A stretch of DNA of 64,000 nucleotides from Brugia malayi (taxonomy: Eukaryota > Nematoda > Chromadorea > Rhabditida > Onchocercidae). A program made the translations under genes and the position numbers. Shown here in pieces: positions 13,431 through 24,470 of the stretch. The stretch spans positions 10,035,721-10,099,720 of the forward strand of contig NW_025062479.1 in assembly GCF_000002995.4 (NCBI RefSeq). The letters run 5' to 3'. Each line of letters opens with the position of its first letter. Within the stretch, counting starts at the first letter, position 1. The notes under the pieces were generated by a model. That model was not told the DNA's origin, did no database searches, and saw only the letters and a list, made by a program, of their open reading frames with translations.

Positions 13431-14558
13431 TTAGATCTGTGCTTCGACGGTAGACAGTAAACGTTCATCTACAGCAGAAGCAATACCTCGGCTTACTTCG
13501 TTTAACATTAGTTGCGGTAAAGATGGTTCACTAAGTGCTTTGTGCCGTAAAGTAAAATGACGTTTTCGGTCTTGGAAGATGGTATTTTTTGGAAGAGAAT
13601 TGAAGACAGTACGTCGGAATGCTCGCGACAGAGTGAAATATATAAAAAAATTAGTAGCACTAGATATGACAACGATGAGGTTACTAATATCGACAAAAAA
13701 TGTGGCGGTGGTAGAAACAAGAAATTCCGAGGAACTAAGGATATGTTCCGCTAAATCTAAAGCAGTTGGCATTAGGCGTGAAATTAGAAATTTAGCCATC
13801 ACAGTGATGAGAACAAGTTCGCAGTCTGCACTTTTGAAATGGGTGACACCACGAGTTGCGATGAAGTTTTGCCGCTGTTTGTTAGCAGCATGTATAGCCA
13901 AGCATATACGAGCAGAAATAATGAATAATACGACGTATGGAAATAATGAATAGAACAGCATTCCACCGATTATTCGATAACCAACCATATAGGCACGTGT
14001 CTCCACAAGCAATGTTTGATTCACATGATATTCGCCGTCCAGTTCATAAACAGACAATTCAAAAAGTCTTGGAAGCGAGAAGATCAACGCTAACAAGGAT
14101 ACTAAGGAAAGGGTTCGATGCACCCTTTGCGGTTTCACGTGGCTGTCCAATGGTCTACAGAAGGCCCGATACCGCTCAAACATTAAGACGCACATGAGCC
14201 AAACGGATGCTGTCAAGGATGCATTACTAAGCAAATAATAAGATGGGAAAAACCGGGCATAATTACCCAATGATCTGAAAAATGCTGGTATGCAGTATAG
14301 TAGTGCAGCACTAATCAACAGTGCTGTGTCTGAAAATGCGAGCCACAGAAGGTAGGTGTTAATCAGAGGTCGAGAGGTATTGGGAGACCGTCTTATCAAA
14401 GGAAAACTTTTCTTGGATCTCGCAGGTTTCGTTCGGCTATCAAAATCGGTACCAGAAGTCCTGCGTGGGACCGTTAAAAAATACATTGTACCCAGGTTAA
14501 ATATAACACCAAACACCACCAATACCGCTGTTACGGGACCATTTAGCAGATAACCCAT
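13431..14558 (-). CDS. Rhodopsin-family GPCR, neuropeptide-receptor-like, single exon
   Basis: A 375-residue open frame with seven hydrophobic segments. TM1 spans about 8-30 and contains the conserved Asn of GxxxN type (FNLG). TM2 spans about 66-90 with LAFSD; Asp77 is the usual sodium-site Asp. TM3 spans about 108-130 and ends in FERY (the DRY-box equivalent, 127-130) followed by RAFCRPL. TM4 is near 148-165, TM5 near 193-220, TM6 near 247-270 and TM7 near 288-310. TM7 ends in ATNFFIYF where NPxxY is normal. The C-tail is basic, about 65 residues. ERY plus TNFFIY is common in FMRFamide/FLP-type invertebrate receptors, so a peptide ligand is my inference. The N-terminus before TM1 is only about 8 residues, so a short upstream exon may exist. 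Absence of introns is unusual beside the intron-dense neighbours. Confidence 0.85.
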   Translation of the reverse strand: MGYLLNGPVTAVLVVFGVIFNLGTMYFLTVPRRTSGTDFDSRTKPARSKKSFPLIRRSPNTSRPLINTYLLWLAFSDTALLISAALLYCIPAFFRSLGNYARFFPSYYLLSNASLTASVWLMCVLMFERYRAFCRPLDSHVKPQRVHRTLSLVSLLALIFSLPRLFELSVYELDGEYHVNQTLLVETRAYMVGYRIIGGMLFYSLFPYVVLFIISARICLAIHAANKQRQNFIATRGVTHFKSADCELVLITVMAKFLISRLMPTALDLAEHILSSSEFLVSTTATFFVDISNLIVVISSATNFFIYFTLSRAFRRTVFNSLPKNTIFQDRKRHFTLRHKALSEPSLPQLMLNEVSRGIASAVDERLLSTVEAQI

Positions 14559-16033
14559 ACAAGATATCTTAGATAGTGGTACGCAGCGAAAAAAGGTTAC
14601 AACGACAAATAAAGTTCGTGCTGCTTATCACGCAGGAATTCACTATATACATCTAAAAAAGTAGGATCGACTTTGTTCCGAAAGCACTAAAAGCCACGCC
14701 TTTCACACCATCCGAAGCTTTATGCCCATAAATCATGTTATTCCTTCCCTTCCTGCGACCCTGGGATAAATATATATATATATATTAGTAATTAACTATT
14801 ATTACTTATTATTGTCATTACTGTTACTGTTATTATTATTAACGTTACCATTAATACTATTACCATTGTTAAGTATATTATTATTGCTATTATTAACTAT
14901 ATTATTATAAATTGTTATTATTATTATTATTATTTATCACTATTCTCAAAGCAACCATTAACCAACTGCTTAAAAAAAAAAAAAAAAGGGAATACGAGTT
15001 TGTTTTCATAAATTTAACTTGTGCAAAAATCTAGAAGGTATCTTTTGAATCGTCAATACATTTTGTATTTTTGATTTGATTTTGTGATCTTTCAAAATTT
15101 TTTTTTTTTTTTTTACGAAAAATTTTCCTACTCTAGGTTTGTTTTTTTTTTCCAGTGCAACAATTTTTCCCATTTGCAGGAGCAATTGGACATAGCCAAA
15201 TACAAAGTTTAAAAAATAATTATTATATCAGGCTAAAAAGAAATACTTCCACAGTCATTCGTATAGCGGGACTTTAAAAATGGGTCCCTGAAAGCTTTCT
15301 ATAATCATTTCTTTCGTCATTTCCAAGAAACATTCTAAGAGCTAAACATACAGTTAAAAATGTAATAAAAATTTCAATTTGAGCAAGCGAATTAGCAGGT
15401 GTTAAGGAAATAATTCATTTTCCCATTTAGCTTGAGGAAAAAAATTCTATTGAATAGAATCCACATCTACCACGTGTGAACTTTTAAAAGCAAAGAAATC
15501 AGAAGTACATGTAAGATAAATGAGAAAATTTTGTGGAAAACTCAAAAATTCTCAGCTCAGTTCTTCAAATTTTTGCAGAAAAGCGAACTCTGTGATCAAA
15601 ATTTCTTTAATTTTTTCTAAATATTTCCACCTTTATGACAGTTGTCTGAATATGAGAGCGTAGAACTCGTGATACTTAAACGGTAACTTATGAAATATGG
15701 TGCAAATTTAGTGAACTTAAAACCTGGAACCTACTACCACTTAAAAATTTCTCAAAATCTTTATTGGATGTATATTTGATGGATAAAATGAGTATAAAAA
15801 TTCCAAAGAAATATTCTGAAATAATGAGATTTTAAAGAAAGCAATATTCAGAACCAATAAAAAACAAGAAAAATTTGGAAACATAGAGAAGGAAAAACTA
15901 TCACTTGCCCAGCAATTACTTTCCCGCTGGCACGAACTGAATAAAACCAAACTGAAAAACCTTCTAATTACTTTCCCTACTGTTCCATCCCTACAACTGC
16001 ATCCTGCTTTTTAATAAAACAAAAAATAGATAC
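14559..16033. other. Spacer between GPCR and truncated MPPB; no MPPB C-terminus found
   Basis: It contains an ATT/TTA microsatellite (about 14,773-14,935), poly-A and poly-T tracts and no recognisable exon. I read the minus strand for the expected last MPPB exons (motifs like YGRRIP and AAVGP) and found none. Confidence 0.6.
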
Positions 16034-18992
16034 CTTCCAATATCTTCACAAATTGGAGTGGATCCATCGAGCATAAGGGACATATTTGTCAATAATGACC
16101 GTTTTCCCCTTTCCACCTCTTCCTCAGTTATATTATCACATAAGTCGATCCTGAACCAGAATATACAAATTTTGGACCCAAGCATAACAACACAGTTCAA
16201 AAAATAGAATATGCTAAAAAAAAAAAAGATAAATCCTTTAAGATCCCACTTCTTTATTTACTTAATTAAGGGAAAATTTTACTACATAAATAATACCACT
16301 GTTGTGTAATATTGTCCACAACAGCACGAGCTCCGTTTTGTTCACATACAAAATAGACGCCAACTAGACCGGTGTCCTTATAGCACGTGTTAAAAGCTTG
16401 GAATGATTGAACCCGAGCATTTAAACCCAAACTTTGAGCTAAACGTGATGGTGCATTGATCCCAACTGCATTTGTTCGATCCCATTGCCCAATCAACTAG
16501 AAATCAACTAAGTTGTACAAATTTAAAACTTTGAAATTCAGAATTCCATAAAAAAAATTTGATCATATTCAATTCCGAAGAAATGACTGACCGTATTTGC
16601 AACCATCAAAGGAATATTGTGAGGATGGGTCCACGAAGCTCCTTCAACAGCAAGTGCACCAAACACCATCGACATCCTTTCATCGCGGATGTCCTGCTAA
16701 AATACATCAATAGAAAGCAAGCTTATGTCATTAATATATTTGAATCATATGATTCCATTACCAATAGCTAAAATTTAAAACTGTTAAACTTAAACAAACT
16801 CGAAACACTGGAAAACTGTTTAAATATTAAATCTGATTCAACATTACTTGCTGCTAAAGTGATACTGAAATACTATACTTTTCACTGTCAGCTTCTGCTA
16901 TGCAACTTTCCACTACGTAAATTAACCATTTGAAAATCTAAGGATGAATCACTCAGGTGATGCACATACTTTTTTATACATGAACAAGTTCCCTACAGCT
17001 TTCACTGTATTTACAATGAAAGCTTACAAGAATTTGGTTCTTTTTATGCTCATTATTTCAAAGTTCAATGACCTGACCTATAAGACTTTGTTTTTTCATT
17101 ACTGGCTCCATTGTTCCTATCTATCACTATGGTTATAAGGTTCAATGTTTGGACTGAAACACACAAAAATTACTGAATATAAGAACAAATGATGACAAAA
17201 TTGAAAGAAACAAAATATCATACATAGCTTGCAACAAACTTTCCAGATTCAGCTATGAAATTATCATCAACGCCACCTAAATCTCCGAAATACTGTTTGC
17301 CTAAATCGACCAATTTATGGTGATCAACACCGCCTGCCGCTGCCAGTACCATATGAGGTCCTCGGTAATGTTCATTTATGTACTTCATCAAATCTTCACG
17401 TTGCAATGACCTGAAACCATAACATAAACTGTGAAATTAATTTCATCGACTGCATGCAGTTAGTTTGACATTACTGAAAATCGTCGATTACATCAAATGA
17501 AGTAAACAGATTTTATGATGGAATTTTCGGGATTTTTTTTTCTTTTACGAGGTTATTTCAGAACAGGTCATCGTGCAACTACAGAAAACTGCACCGTAGT
17601 TAAGAAACGTTTTCAACATCAGTATAGCTTAACGGATAGGAATGTCTCACTTGATATTTTCAACGGGTCCAAGTATTGTTCTTGCGAGTGAGGTACCCTT
17701 AAATGCACCAGCGTGGAGATGATCAAAGACAACCTCCTGCAAATTCTGTTCAACTTCTTGCATTTCACGCAATATTACACCACGCTCCCGTTCGATTTCA
17801 ACAGTTCTCAATTGACTGTTACGTAGTATATCGGCAAGAATTTCTACAGCTGAAAGAGTTTTTACTTATTGTTTTTAATGTAGAGACAATCAACAGTCGC
17901 TGAATGTATATCAGCGAAAACATGCCATACTATATAATTTGTACCAATGCGAAATATCCGTAATATCCTGATTTAGTTTTCGTTTTCAGAAGCAAATGAT
18001 GGACGTTGAAAATTTTCGAAATTTAATGCAGCAAAAATATGCGAATACTATTTACCGTGATCTACGTCCTGAGAAAAGCATTTGGCATAATACACTGTCT
18101 GCTCTCGGGAAGTATACGCATTCAAATGTGCACCCATATTTTCCACTTCTAGCTCCAAGGCTGACTGCGAACGTTTCATTGTACCCTTCAAAAAGAAAAA
18201 AAAGTATTGCAATCATGCCTGTGATTGAAATAGACAATAAGTTTGAAGATATATTATGTGAGAAACATAACCTTGAAAGCCATATGTTCCAGAAAATGAG
18301 CAACACCATTATTCTTGTCATTTTCAAATCGACTACCAGCATCGATCCAAACACCTACCTGAGAGAAATATCATGATAACAATAGTAAAGTGTATATGAA
18401 AATAAATATGGGGAACTTTACAATATATAGGAAACAAAAACTCATGAAAATCCAGTGAAAGAATGAACAAAAAAGAAAGAATCAAATAATCAGCAAAATA
18501 TTAGTGATCTGACAAATAAAAATAGGTGCAGAAGCACCAGTGATGAGAGGAAAACATTTCGTAATTTGACATCCGACAATTTTGGCAATAAGTCTTGATG
18601 ACAGCATAAGAGAATCATAGTTTTAATAACTCGATACTATTAGAAATAGACAAACTGTAGTAGTGAGAAGCTGAGAATCTTCGGTAGCAATCCGGAAACC
18701 ATTGCTTAATGAGGTTACTCGTGTTTCTGGGATATTCAAATAGACCGGCGAAGCAGAGGCTGCAGAATTGTAAAAACGAGGCTGAAAAAATACTTATAAA
18801 GTGAATCGATCATGAATAGCAAAATAACCAAAATGATCAAAAAAATTAACAGATTGCGACAAAAAAAAAAAATAGCAAAATAGCAACCGAAGTACTTACG
18901 CAGAGTTGCTGCAAACAAATGGTACTGAGCGGCAAACAAGAAATACTGCCGCGTCGCAATGTTTCTTTTAGTGTACATATCAATGAACGCAT
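16034..18992 (-). CDS. mppb-1: Mitochondrial processing peptidase beta subunit, C-terminus missing
   Basis: Nine exons: 18,992-18,900; 18,781-18,656; 18,358-18,272; 18,185-18,056; 17,849-17,651; 17,410-17,224; 16,693-16,592; 16,496-16,297; 16,150-16,034. The start gives a basic, Ser-rich presequence ([16 protein letters not shown]) in frame with exon 2. M16 metallopeptidase features are intact: the zinc motif HFLEH at about residues 94-98, then the [11 protein letters not shown] region holding the third-ligand glutamate. Later family blocks include [21 protein letters not shown] and [16 protein letters not shown] cleaves targeting peptides from imported proteins in the mitochondrial matrix, with an alpha partner. 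The model ends after about 413 codons in a phase-2 donor (AG|GTATCT), and the usual last 70-90 residues are not seen downstream. The gene is therefore truncated here, or its last exon is distant or misassembled. Confidence 0.92.
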
Positions 18993-19365
18993 TAAATTCC
19001 GTGAATCCCTATAAGTGTTACAAACCTTAAGAAACTCCGTAACCTGGACTGATCAGTGTAACGAAACCAATAGTAATATTCTTCCCGATACCGCACCAAC
19101 AAAAATTAGAGAGTTGGTATAATGAAGCTCTAATTTCATAAATGCATTCTATGCATTTAATAAGATTGTTTCCTATGTCTTAGATATACAATGAAAGCAG
19201 ATGAATTAAGGTCAACTAAAGAATACATAAATTAATTTGGCAAGTCTTTATTGTCTTTCCTTTCGTAGATTTTTATCTATACCCTACCACACACTACCAT
19301 AACATCTTCCATTAACCCTCCGAACTCAATCCACAATACAAGACAACTCAGCACACTCATATTAG
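18993..19365. other. Short spacer between MPPB and the TRM9-like fragment
   Basis: MPPB starts leftward and the TRM9-like fragment reads rightward, so this is head-to-head spacing of about 370 bp. I see no gene in it. Homology to the methyltransferase exon may start slightly earlier than 19,366 but fades. Confidence 0.5.
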
Positions 19366-19775
19366 ATAATCTAAGAAACCTAATGCGGTATAACGCGGTT
19401 GGATGGCTTTCAGTGGAAATTGCGCAACCGTAGAAATAGCATTAGCGGAAGTGTTATGGACTAAACAACGATATGATTCGTATCAATTTTATCATGTTTT
19501 TAAGGAAGTTAGTTCACAAATTTTCAAAAAATGGGAAGGGATTTTTGTTTGGAAATAGATAAAATTATAAATCATGGAATTACATTCAATATGAGATATC
19601 AACGAATGAACAACATATCATATTTTCAGATTTATTAAAGCATATAAATGATAACTAATTGCAGGATGAACTGAAAGCTCTGATAACAATGACACCATCA
19701 TTGCGGCTAGTACATTTAGCTTACGAACATGCAAACTGGTGGGCAATTGCCGAAAAAGCTGATTCCTTCTCGTAA
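19366..19775 (+). pseudogene. Partial TRM9-like methyltransferase copy (last two exons)
   Basis: It matches the end of the methyltransferase gene at 21,741-24,179 but on the opposite strand. The exon part 19,366-19,507 is diverged. It reads NLRNLMRY..., then passes through in-frame stops near 19,430, and picks up again as VEIALAEVL in another frame, ending FYHVFKE. From about 19,486 onward, including the intron (19,508-19,664) and last exon (19,665-19,775, ending EKADSFS), it is essentially identical to the intact gene. No upstream exons (SAM-binding core) are present, so it is a non-functional 3' fragment. The sudden change from diverged to identical sequence suggests recent conversion or duplication. 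Confidence 0.75.
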
Positions 19776-19948
19776 TTTTTCTTTCGGTTTGATAAAAGAA
19801 CATTTGTCCTTTCTATCATGATCAAATCTTTTTTATTTATCTCTGTCCGTCGTGTTATTTGTTAACTTTAATTACGATATATTTCTTAGATGTAAGAAAA
19901 AAATGCATATTATAGCTTGTCTTTTAAAATAAAATCTATTCACAAAGT
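19486..19948 (+). repeat. Inverted repeat B, left arm (pairs with 21,568-22,030)
   Basis: About 463 bp is reverse-complement identical to 21,568-22,030 without gaps; I noticed one mismatch (GATGTAAG versus GATGAAAG). It covers the 3' intron, last exon and downstream flank of the TRM9-like gene. The arms are separated by about 1.6 kb. Confidence 0.9.
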
Positions 19949-20158
19949 ATATAATATAGATAAGTAAAGATATAAAAAAAAAAGGATAAAGAAATTTGCA
20001 TGAATTATTGTCTCCACAACAAATATTCAAATATTGCATCTAATATCTAAATAAAAAAAGTACGTAAAAGCACGCACGCACTCGACGATGGTGGGAAGAA
20101 GAGAAAACAGACAAAACCTGAACCGGAAGATTGGTACATGTTTAATATGTTTTAGATC

Positions 20159-21436
20159 ATACAAGCCAACTTGATTTTTTTGGTGTTTAACATTTTCACA
20201 TGATCTCTCTCTCTCTCTCTCTCTGTCTGTACCATCACCATTGTTATTACTGATACTGTAAGCGAAGAATTCAGTAACGATAGTCTCATTAAGGCGTTTT
20301 AGTTATTCAATAGAGCTCGTAAAAAGCTTTGGTAGTTATTTATTAATAATAAACAGTCATTCTGGGTTGATGTAGATGGCAGTAGTGTAGAATAGCATAG
20401 GTACTTACAGATAGTTCTTATTTGGTAAGTTAAATAAGACAACAAATAATTGTTGAAGTTGAAGAAGGAGTGAGTGTGCGAAACAAACCAAATTTTTAAT
20501 TGAAATTTATTAACTGTCCGGCGCAGTTGATTTTATCCTTATATAGTACTAGCTGACAACAAAGCGCATTATTAGTGTATAGCTGACAAGCAACAAAAGA
20601 AATTAGTTGGAAAAGGAGCTAACAATCTTTAAAACAGTCGAATCTAAATTTATTTATCAAACTGGGAGACTTCAACAATAAAACTGAAAATATTAAGGCT
20701 TCGCAGATTTTTTCCCACATCTGAGAAATATGTCGTAATTAAAGGATAGAGATGGCTAAAAGTGAGTTTTTGATTATGATGGAAAAGATAAATGTTCTTT
20801 AAGTAAATCGGAAAAAATCTGAAATAAATGCAAAAGTCATCGATGTTAAGCATTTAAAAAAGAACTGTAATGAAACTTAATAATAGCTAATGACTGTATT
20901 TTAAGCATCCACAGTTATGTCTGGAATAACTAGTTTTGTGCGATTTCCTGGACAGTTTGATTCTGATTTGCGCCAGCTAGTTGGTTCCTTTCTCGAAATT
21001 TCACTTTCTAAATCTACTTTTGTTCCATTTAATATTGACAGTACATATGGATATCATTTGAGCATCAATCGAATGATCGGAAAGGCTGCTTTTAGAAACA
21101 TTAGATTAAATTATAATTTCAATCTTCTGATTTTTCACTTACTATGAAACTCTTTCATTTAGTGTTGCAATTGTGTGACATTCGAAGCATTTATTTCACT
21201 ACCATTTTTTTATTGTTCGGAATGACAGCTATTTGAGTCAATTTCCTGTCGCTTCTACAAGGTTGTAAGATTTGAATTGACTTAGAAATTAGTGTAAGTC
21301 ATAGTATGAATAACTTTTCAATTCATATAATGTTCAAGTGCTTAAAAATTCCATTATAGCTATTTGGCGCTCGTAATTTAATAACTGCCTGTAACCCAAC
21401 AGCTGGGCGCTATATGAGTGCTGTAGCAATGTTTCG
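20159..21436 (+). repeat. Inverted repeat A, left arm (pairs with 26,645-27,922)
   Basis: A 1,278-bp segment whose reverse complement is 26,645-27,922. Both arms have exactly the same length. All stretches I compared match, including two encoded open frames of 67 and 76 codons, the CT/GA microsatellite and both ends. The left boundary is at ATACAAGCC and the right boundary is inside a tubulin-like exon at ATGTTTCG. Confidence 0.9.
20906..21436 (+). pseudogene. Truncated beta-tubulin-like fragment (copy inside repeat A)
   Basis: Two tubulin-like exons are copied here: 20,906-21,040 (VMSGITSFVRFPGQFDSDLR, compare the beta-tubulin block around TMSGVTT and FPGQLNADLR) and 21,360-21,436 (LFGARNLITACNP, then YMSAVAMFR). 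The copy stops in the middle of the second exon, where the sequence changes to a TTA microsatellite. There is no N-terminal half and no GTP-binding GGGTGSG motif upstream. It cannot encode a tubulin. Confidence 0.8.
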
Positions 21437-21440
21437 TGGA

Positions 21441-21501
21441 CAATTATTATTATTATTATTATTATTGTTATTATTGTCATTACTATTAATATTAGTTACT
21501 A

Positions 21502-21532
<31 letters not shown>

Positions 21533-21541
21533 TTATTATAC
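21441..21541. repeat. TTA/ATT microsatellite
   Basis: About 100 bp of TTA/ATT triplets with interruptions, located exactly between the end of inverted repeat arm A and the beginning of arm B. Confidence 0.85.
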
Positions 21542-21567
21542 AGATGGAATGGGAAAATATAGATGTC

Positions 21568-22030
21568 ACTTTGTGAATAGATTTTATTTTAAAAGACAAG
21601 CTATAATATGCATTTTTTTCTTTCATCTAAGAAATATATCGTAATTAAAGTTAACAAATAACACGACGGACAGAGATAAATAAAAAAGATTTGATCATGA
21701 TAGAAAGGACAAATGTTCTTTTATCAAACCGAAAGAAAAATTACGAGAAGGAATCAGCTTTTTCGGCAATTGCCCACCAGTTTGCATGTTCGTAAGCTAA
21801 ATGTACTAGCCGCAATGATGGTGTCATTGTTATCAGAGCTTTCAGTTCATCCTGCAATTAGTTATCATTTATATGCTTTAATAAATCTGAAAATATGATA
21901 TGTTGTTCATTCGTTGATATCTCATATTGAATGTAATTCCATGATTTATAATTTTATCTATTTCCAAACAAAAATCCCTTCCCATTTTTTGAAAATTTGT
22001 GAACTAACTTCCTTAAAAACATGATAAAAT
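21568..22030 (-). repeat. Inverted repeat B, right arm (pairs with 19,486-19,948)
   Basis: Reverse complement of the left arm. It contains the last intron (21,852-22,008) and last exon (21,741-21,851) of the intact TRM9-like gene, plus about 170 bp of 3' flank. Confidence 0.9.
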
Positions 22031-24179
22031 CGATATGAATTATAACGTTGTTTAATGCATAACACTTCCGCTAAAGCCATTTCAATGATGCGTTTCACAA
22101 ATCCCATTGAAAATCGTTCAATTTCATAATATCTCATAAGGCTTCGCAGATTGCCTGTTATCAGTGTGTTAAAATTGCGTTTTGTTGTGAATTCGTTGAG
22201 AAGAATTGACGGAAGATGTCGCGATAGTATGTAGGAGGTTGTGAATATTTTATAAATGTGATGAAATAACGATAGATGCGAAGGCTGTGTTGCATTCTTT
22301 GCCAAAGACTTCACGGCTATAGAATCCTTAAAAGGTTACTATAATTCTTTTTATCATTTCGTGGAAATGATTTTATTATTTGGTTTAAGAAGTTGAGGAA
22401 AACACGGCATATTGTGTTGTGTCAGGAAAACTTTAAGCAATTTCAGGTTTATGAATTTGAAGTTGCAATTAAATCATTAAGAACCTCATTGTAGTGAAAT
22501 AGCATACTGTTGTGGTGATAGAATTGAGTGTACATCCTAATTTACTAAGAACTTACCCTTATTAGACGCTCTTCTCTAGTTGAATTCATATGGAATTTGA
22601 CCGCTGGAATACGTTCAAAATATCATATCGATATAATAAACAGGATATGAAATTATAATTTCCCAACTTGTGATAAATTGAAACCTCCCTCTTTTCAGTA
22701 TGATGTTATTCACAATTTCATAAATAAGTTCAGGAACGAGAGCTTTCAGTACATCCAAAACAATGATAGGCAGCAAAGTTAATAGTTGAGAAGATTAAGA
22801 ATGGTTTAGTCGTGCCATAAAGTTTTGTTTAGTTGTGTTCTTGGTTATCAGTAGTTATGCGATTCCTTACTCTCAGACGATTATTTACTTAATTTAATCC
22901 TTCTGGGGAATGAATTTCATTATTATTGGAAAGTATGAAAATTGAATACGCTTATCGTGACCACTGAGAGAAATACTATCGCAATGATGCAATTGGCAAG
23001 GCACCAGTACGTCTTGTGACGGGAATTTCCCATTTGGTTGTTCGAATGCCCAAACATATATCAATACTTGACCACTAAAAAAGATGTAGAAAGTAAGGTA
23101 TATTTGCCAAATTTGTATATATGTAAAGAATGAAATGAAAAGTTCACATTCGATAAGCGATCATCATGAGATATGCTATTATGAATGATAGAACAATCTT
23201 GTTAATTCCTTCCCCGTGAACTAGTAAACAGCAGGAATAAATAACTTGCCGGGGTCGTAAGCATCGTGCAACTTCAGTTAACGCCCGTTTCCTCCGATCG
23301 AGCGTTGTAAAATGGTGTAAAACCGATACTAATAAGGCAGCATCAATACTATTCGACCTATAACTTGAATGATATCAATGACGAAATATCAAAAATTTCA
23401 AGTCATAAAGATGACGGTTGTACCCATTCATTAGTCACACAACTCCGATCTTCTCCTTTTCCCAACCACTTCACTTCTGTAATGGCAGACAAAAAGTTTA
23501 AGCCAAAAGAAGTATCTTTTACCTATACGGTAAATTTAGAGCATCTGCTAACTGCAAGTCAACCATTGGCGGTAATTGCAACTGCACAAGCATTTCTAAA
23601 CATGTATCGCAATCCATAAAGAAACAATCGTTTCTGTGGTATTTCGCTTCACCACAACCTGAACTAACAAATATCTTCACTGGGGTATCCTTTCAGTGGA
23701 CAATAAGAATAACCTAGCTTACTTAGTAGTAAATAAATTTTTGTCATTTGCTCAAGTTTTCAGGTCAGATATTGACAGAGCATATCATGTTGCAGCGCAA
23801 ATATGTTTCACTTTTATTAGCTTTTGCTACAATTTGCAAGTATTAGTTTTGTTTTTGTTTTTGTTTTTCGTGTATTGTATTTGTTTTTTATTACAAATGA
23901 AAAGAAAAAAAAAAAAAAAAAAAACAAAAAGAATTTGCCGATATCAATGACAACTGTGCCCAGCGGGAGTTGATTAACAAACTGTTGAACATTAACCCAT
24001 CGAACTGCCGACTTTCGAGTTGCATTTCGACAGTAAACAGCATCCGGAAGTGATGCCAAACATTTGTATGCTTCCTGAACGTATTTTTTCTCGATATCCA
24101 TTGCAGTTTCCAGTGTCACTGTATAATACTCCCTATGTTGAATAACCAAAGTTCTAATGAGATTATCGTAATTGGACAT
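21741..24179 (-). CDS. TRM9/ALKBH8-type tRNA wobble-uridine methyltransferase
   Basis: Exons (minus): 24,179-23,939; 23,658-23,523; 23,357-23,250; one starting at 23,074 with unclear end (about 22,950); 22,326-22,009; 21,851-21,741. The reading matches TRM9-family proteins. An N-terminal helix reads DIEKKYVQEAYKCL, then LPLGTVVIDIGCGEAKYHR (SAM motif I), ADALNLPYR, SIDAALLVSVLHHF and RRKRALTEVARCLRP. These are followed by GQVLIYVWAFEQ, QDVLVP and the C-terminal RFYHVFKEDEL and YEHANWWAIAEK blocks. The family methylates carboxymethyl-uridine at tRNA position 34 with a TRM112 partner. There is no AlkB or RRM domain, so it is the stand-alone form. Oddities: motif I has CGEAK where CGxGK is usual, and two introns use GC donors (GCAAAT after DIG, GCAAGT after RCLRP). 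The linker exon and the very N-terminus are uncertain; the start could lie after an acceptor near 24,117. Confidence 0.8.
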
Positions 24180-24269
24180 AGAGGGATTTCTTACTACTTC
24201 GAATTAATGCTATCACATTTATCCCACGATTTTATATAATGATATAGAGAGATACGTTGTTATTGATCA

Positions 24270-24470
24270 TATGCAAGTTGTGAAAACGCACCTTCAAATT
24301 TATCATAATAATATCTCGGATAAATACGAAATGATAGCAGTGTGAACTGATTATGAGCAAAATCTACCTGGAAAATACAAATGCTTATATATGTATATAA
24401 GCAAGGCAAGTAGTGTGATTTCTTTATAGATTTGATTCAACTTCTATTAGTTAATTTATAAACTTATATA
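24270..24470. repeat. Segment with a degenerate copy at 27,930-28,110
   Basis: Both segments share, in the same orientation, AATAATATyTCGGATAAA, later AAGCAAGGCAAGTA-like and GATTCAAyTT...ATTAGTT blocks, with indels and many substitutions. On the minus strand 24,369-24,270 looks like an exon (acceptor TTTTCCAG, then VDFAHNQFTLLSFRIYPRYY), perhaps the 5' end of the TRM9-like gene. The same frame in the copy has a stop. I do not recognise this peptide. Confidence 0.5.

Noticed and set aside
21414..21644. Open frame beginning MSAVAMFRGQ then a long Leu/Tyr run.
   Set aside because: It is the broken edge of the tubulin fragment running into the TTA microsatellite.
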